64,000 nucleotides of DNA, taken from positions 23,196,085-23,260,084 of the forward strand of contig CM041546.1 of the NCBI GenBank assembly GCA_023238725.1. Reading direction: 5' to 3'. Under the pieces are notes generated by a model that searched no databases, was not told where the DNA came from, and worked only from the letters and a program-made list of their open reading frames with translations. The position numbers were made by a program, and so were the translations under genes. Shown here one piece after another: positions 63,055-64,000 of the stretch (positions within the stretch are counted from its first letter, which is position 1; each line of letters begins with the position of its first letter). Origin of the DNA: Scortum barcoo. Taxonomy: Eukaryota > Chordata > Actinopteri > Centrarchiformes > Terapontidae.

Positions 63055-63158
63055 CAGTTCCCACTGCATAGGCCAGAGCGGGTCATTGAAGGTGAGGGAC
63101 TGGTCAGTCTTACTCTCCTCAGGCTGCCTGTCAGTCGCAGACGCTTTCCTCTGGGAAC
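63055..63158 (-). CDS. Proprotein convertase exon A (propeptide/mature junction)
   Basis: A 104-nt internal exon of a kexin/furin-like serine endoprotease, a secretory-pathway enzyme family that cleaves precursor proteins after basic residues. The acceptor is ttcttgcag and the donor is CTG|GTGAGT. Reading enters with two bases of a split codon and leaves at phase 0. The peptide begins SQRKASATDRQ and ends LTFNDPLWPMQWEL. The last part matches the FNDPxWxxxWYL signature at the start of the mature catalytic domain in PCSK1, PCSK5 and PCSK6; here the Tyr is replaced by Glu. No RxKR activation site is visible. An RxxR site (R-S-Q-R) would exist only if the split codon is CGT, whose first base lies in the unseen upstream exon. 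The exon is flanked within about 25 bp on each side by dinucleotide repeats. Family call strong, paralogue unresolved. Confidence 0.85.
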
Positions 63159-63178
63159 CTGCAAGAACACAGACCCAT

Positions 63179-63180
<2 letters not shown>

Positions 63181-63211
<31 letters not shown>
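63181..63211 (+). repeat. (TG)n beside exon A acceptor
   Basis: Read on the transcript strand this is (CA)15, ending about 22 nt before the start of exon A. Confidence 0.97.
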
Positions 63212-63213
<2 letters not shown>

Positions 63214-63638
63214 ATGTGAGAGTAGGTTTGCTTTTTTTTTTTCTCTCTCTTTTCTTTCTTGTTCTGAACTCTGACTTCAGGAAGTCCCTGGTCTCCAACC
63301 AATGGTGCAAGGCCTCCCAGATTCCCCCTCTCTCCAGTGAGGTGGAATACGGCCCGGAGATTACCATATTATTAGCATATCATTAGCATCTCATTACTGC
63401 GACACAGCTTGGCTATGTGCTATCAGCTCATCAAGGCCTGCACCTTTCTCTCCACACACGTCATGTTACACGCATCTCTCTCTCTCTCTCTGTGTTTGTT
63501 TCATAATATACTGTATGCCTCACAAAATTAATTAATTTCATACTAGTTGTTAATGAGAAGCCCCTTTTCTGAACTGACTGTAATAAAACGCTGCACACAA
63601 ATGAATATATGAATATATTCCAAACATTAGTATTAATT

Positions 63639-64000
63639 AGGGGTGTAATGGCACATGTACTGGTCCCGAACTATTTGATCCATTGTGCAACTTTACACCA
63701 CATTAATTAGGTCTAGGTCTTTGCATGTGTAGAAGAATAAATTCGCAAAAATTACCCCCCGGATGTATAATTCGTACTCAGACTGCTGTCAGTATGGCGA
63801 AGAGCTGAGCTAGAAGAGTCTCCGATGTCATTCAGATTCATTGTTTGGGAGCATGATTGTTGCCAGTGAGGAAGAGAGACACTGCACAAAAAATGGTGGA
63901 GTATACATGTGCTAAATTAGGTGTCAAAATTGTTTAAATGAACTTGGTTATATCTCTGTAAACACAAACAATCAAATGTGCTAAACCATTCCCAGCAGGA
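63639..64000 (+). mobile_element. Possible hAT-like element terminus
   Basis: aggggtgtaatggcaca followed by ggtcccgaactatttg resembles the terminal region (GGGGTGTAACGGT...GGTTCGGT) of hAT-type nonautonomous elements common in fish. No second terminus or 8-bp duplication is visible because the window ends. Confidence 0.3.

Larger units (their letters stand above)
63159..64000 (-). other. Intron upstream of convertase exon A
   Basis: The right end of the window, upstream of exon A in gene direction. It starts (in the minus sense) with a possible transposon end at about 63640-64000, then AT-rich sequence and a (TG)n tract adjacent to the acceptor. I found no propeptide exon here. Confidence 0.6.

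Noticed and set aside
63131..63367. Possible upstream exon encoding YSTSLERGGIWEALHHW
   Set aside because: No similarity to convertase propeptides and no clear donor in the required phase.

Overview
This is a 64 kb piece of a vertebrate genome, almost certainly a teleost fish. The evidence is multi-exon coding sequence with GT-AG splice sites, very dense (CA)n/(TG)n microsatellites, and non-LTR retrotransposons of kinds common in fish, one of which ends in an (ATGG)n tail. No bacterial genes, operons, rRNA, tRNA or CRISPR were seen.

Nearly the whole window lies inside one minus-strand gene. I could assemble five internal exons: 63158-63055, 54696-54600, 4535-4498, 3732-3653 and 2426-2338. 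Every junction has consensus splice sites and compatible phase. Together they encode the end of the propeptide or start of the mature enzyme (FNDPLWPMQW), the strand leading to the catalytic Asp (SIVDDG), the calcium-loop segment, and the catalytic His block (HGTRCAGEVAMEANNSYCGVG). This is a kexin/furin-type proprotein convertase (PCSK family). It is divergent, and I cannot place it with confidence in a named paralogue. The signal peptide and most of the propeptide lie beyond 64000. The oxyanion Asn, the catalytic Ser and the P domain lie beyond position 1.

The intron between the Asp exon and a 38-nt exon is about 50 kb (4536-54599). It has no convincing protein-coding exon. It holds microsatellites, a decayed LINE (about 7841-8850), two pairs of local duplications, a three-unit nuclear-receptor direct repeat, CTCF- and RFX-like sites, palindromes and CpG-rich patches. 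It may be a regulatory reservoir.

The 8.4 kb intron 54697-63054 carries a retrotransposon at 54884-57375 in the same orientation as the host gene. It has a 12-bp target-site duplication and an apparently complete 5' end, but its reverse-transcriptase core is deleted. The same intron holds a promoter-like CpG-rich patch near 60750-60960. The 63 kb exon is tightly bracketed by complementary CA and TG repeats, which is unusual and may affect its splicing.
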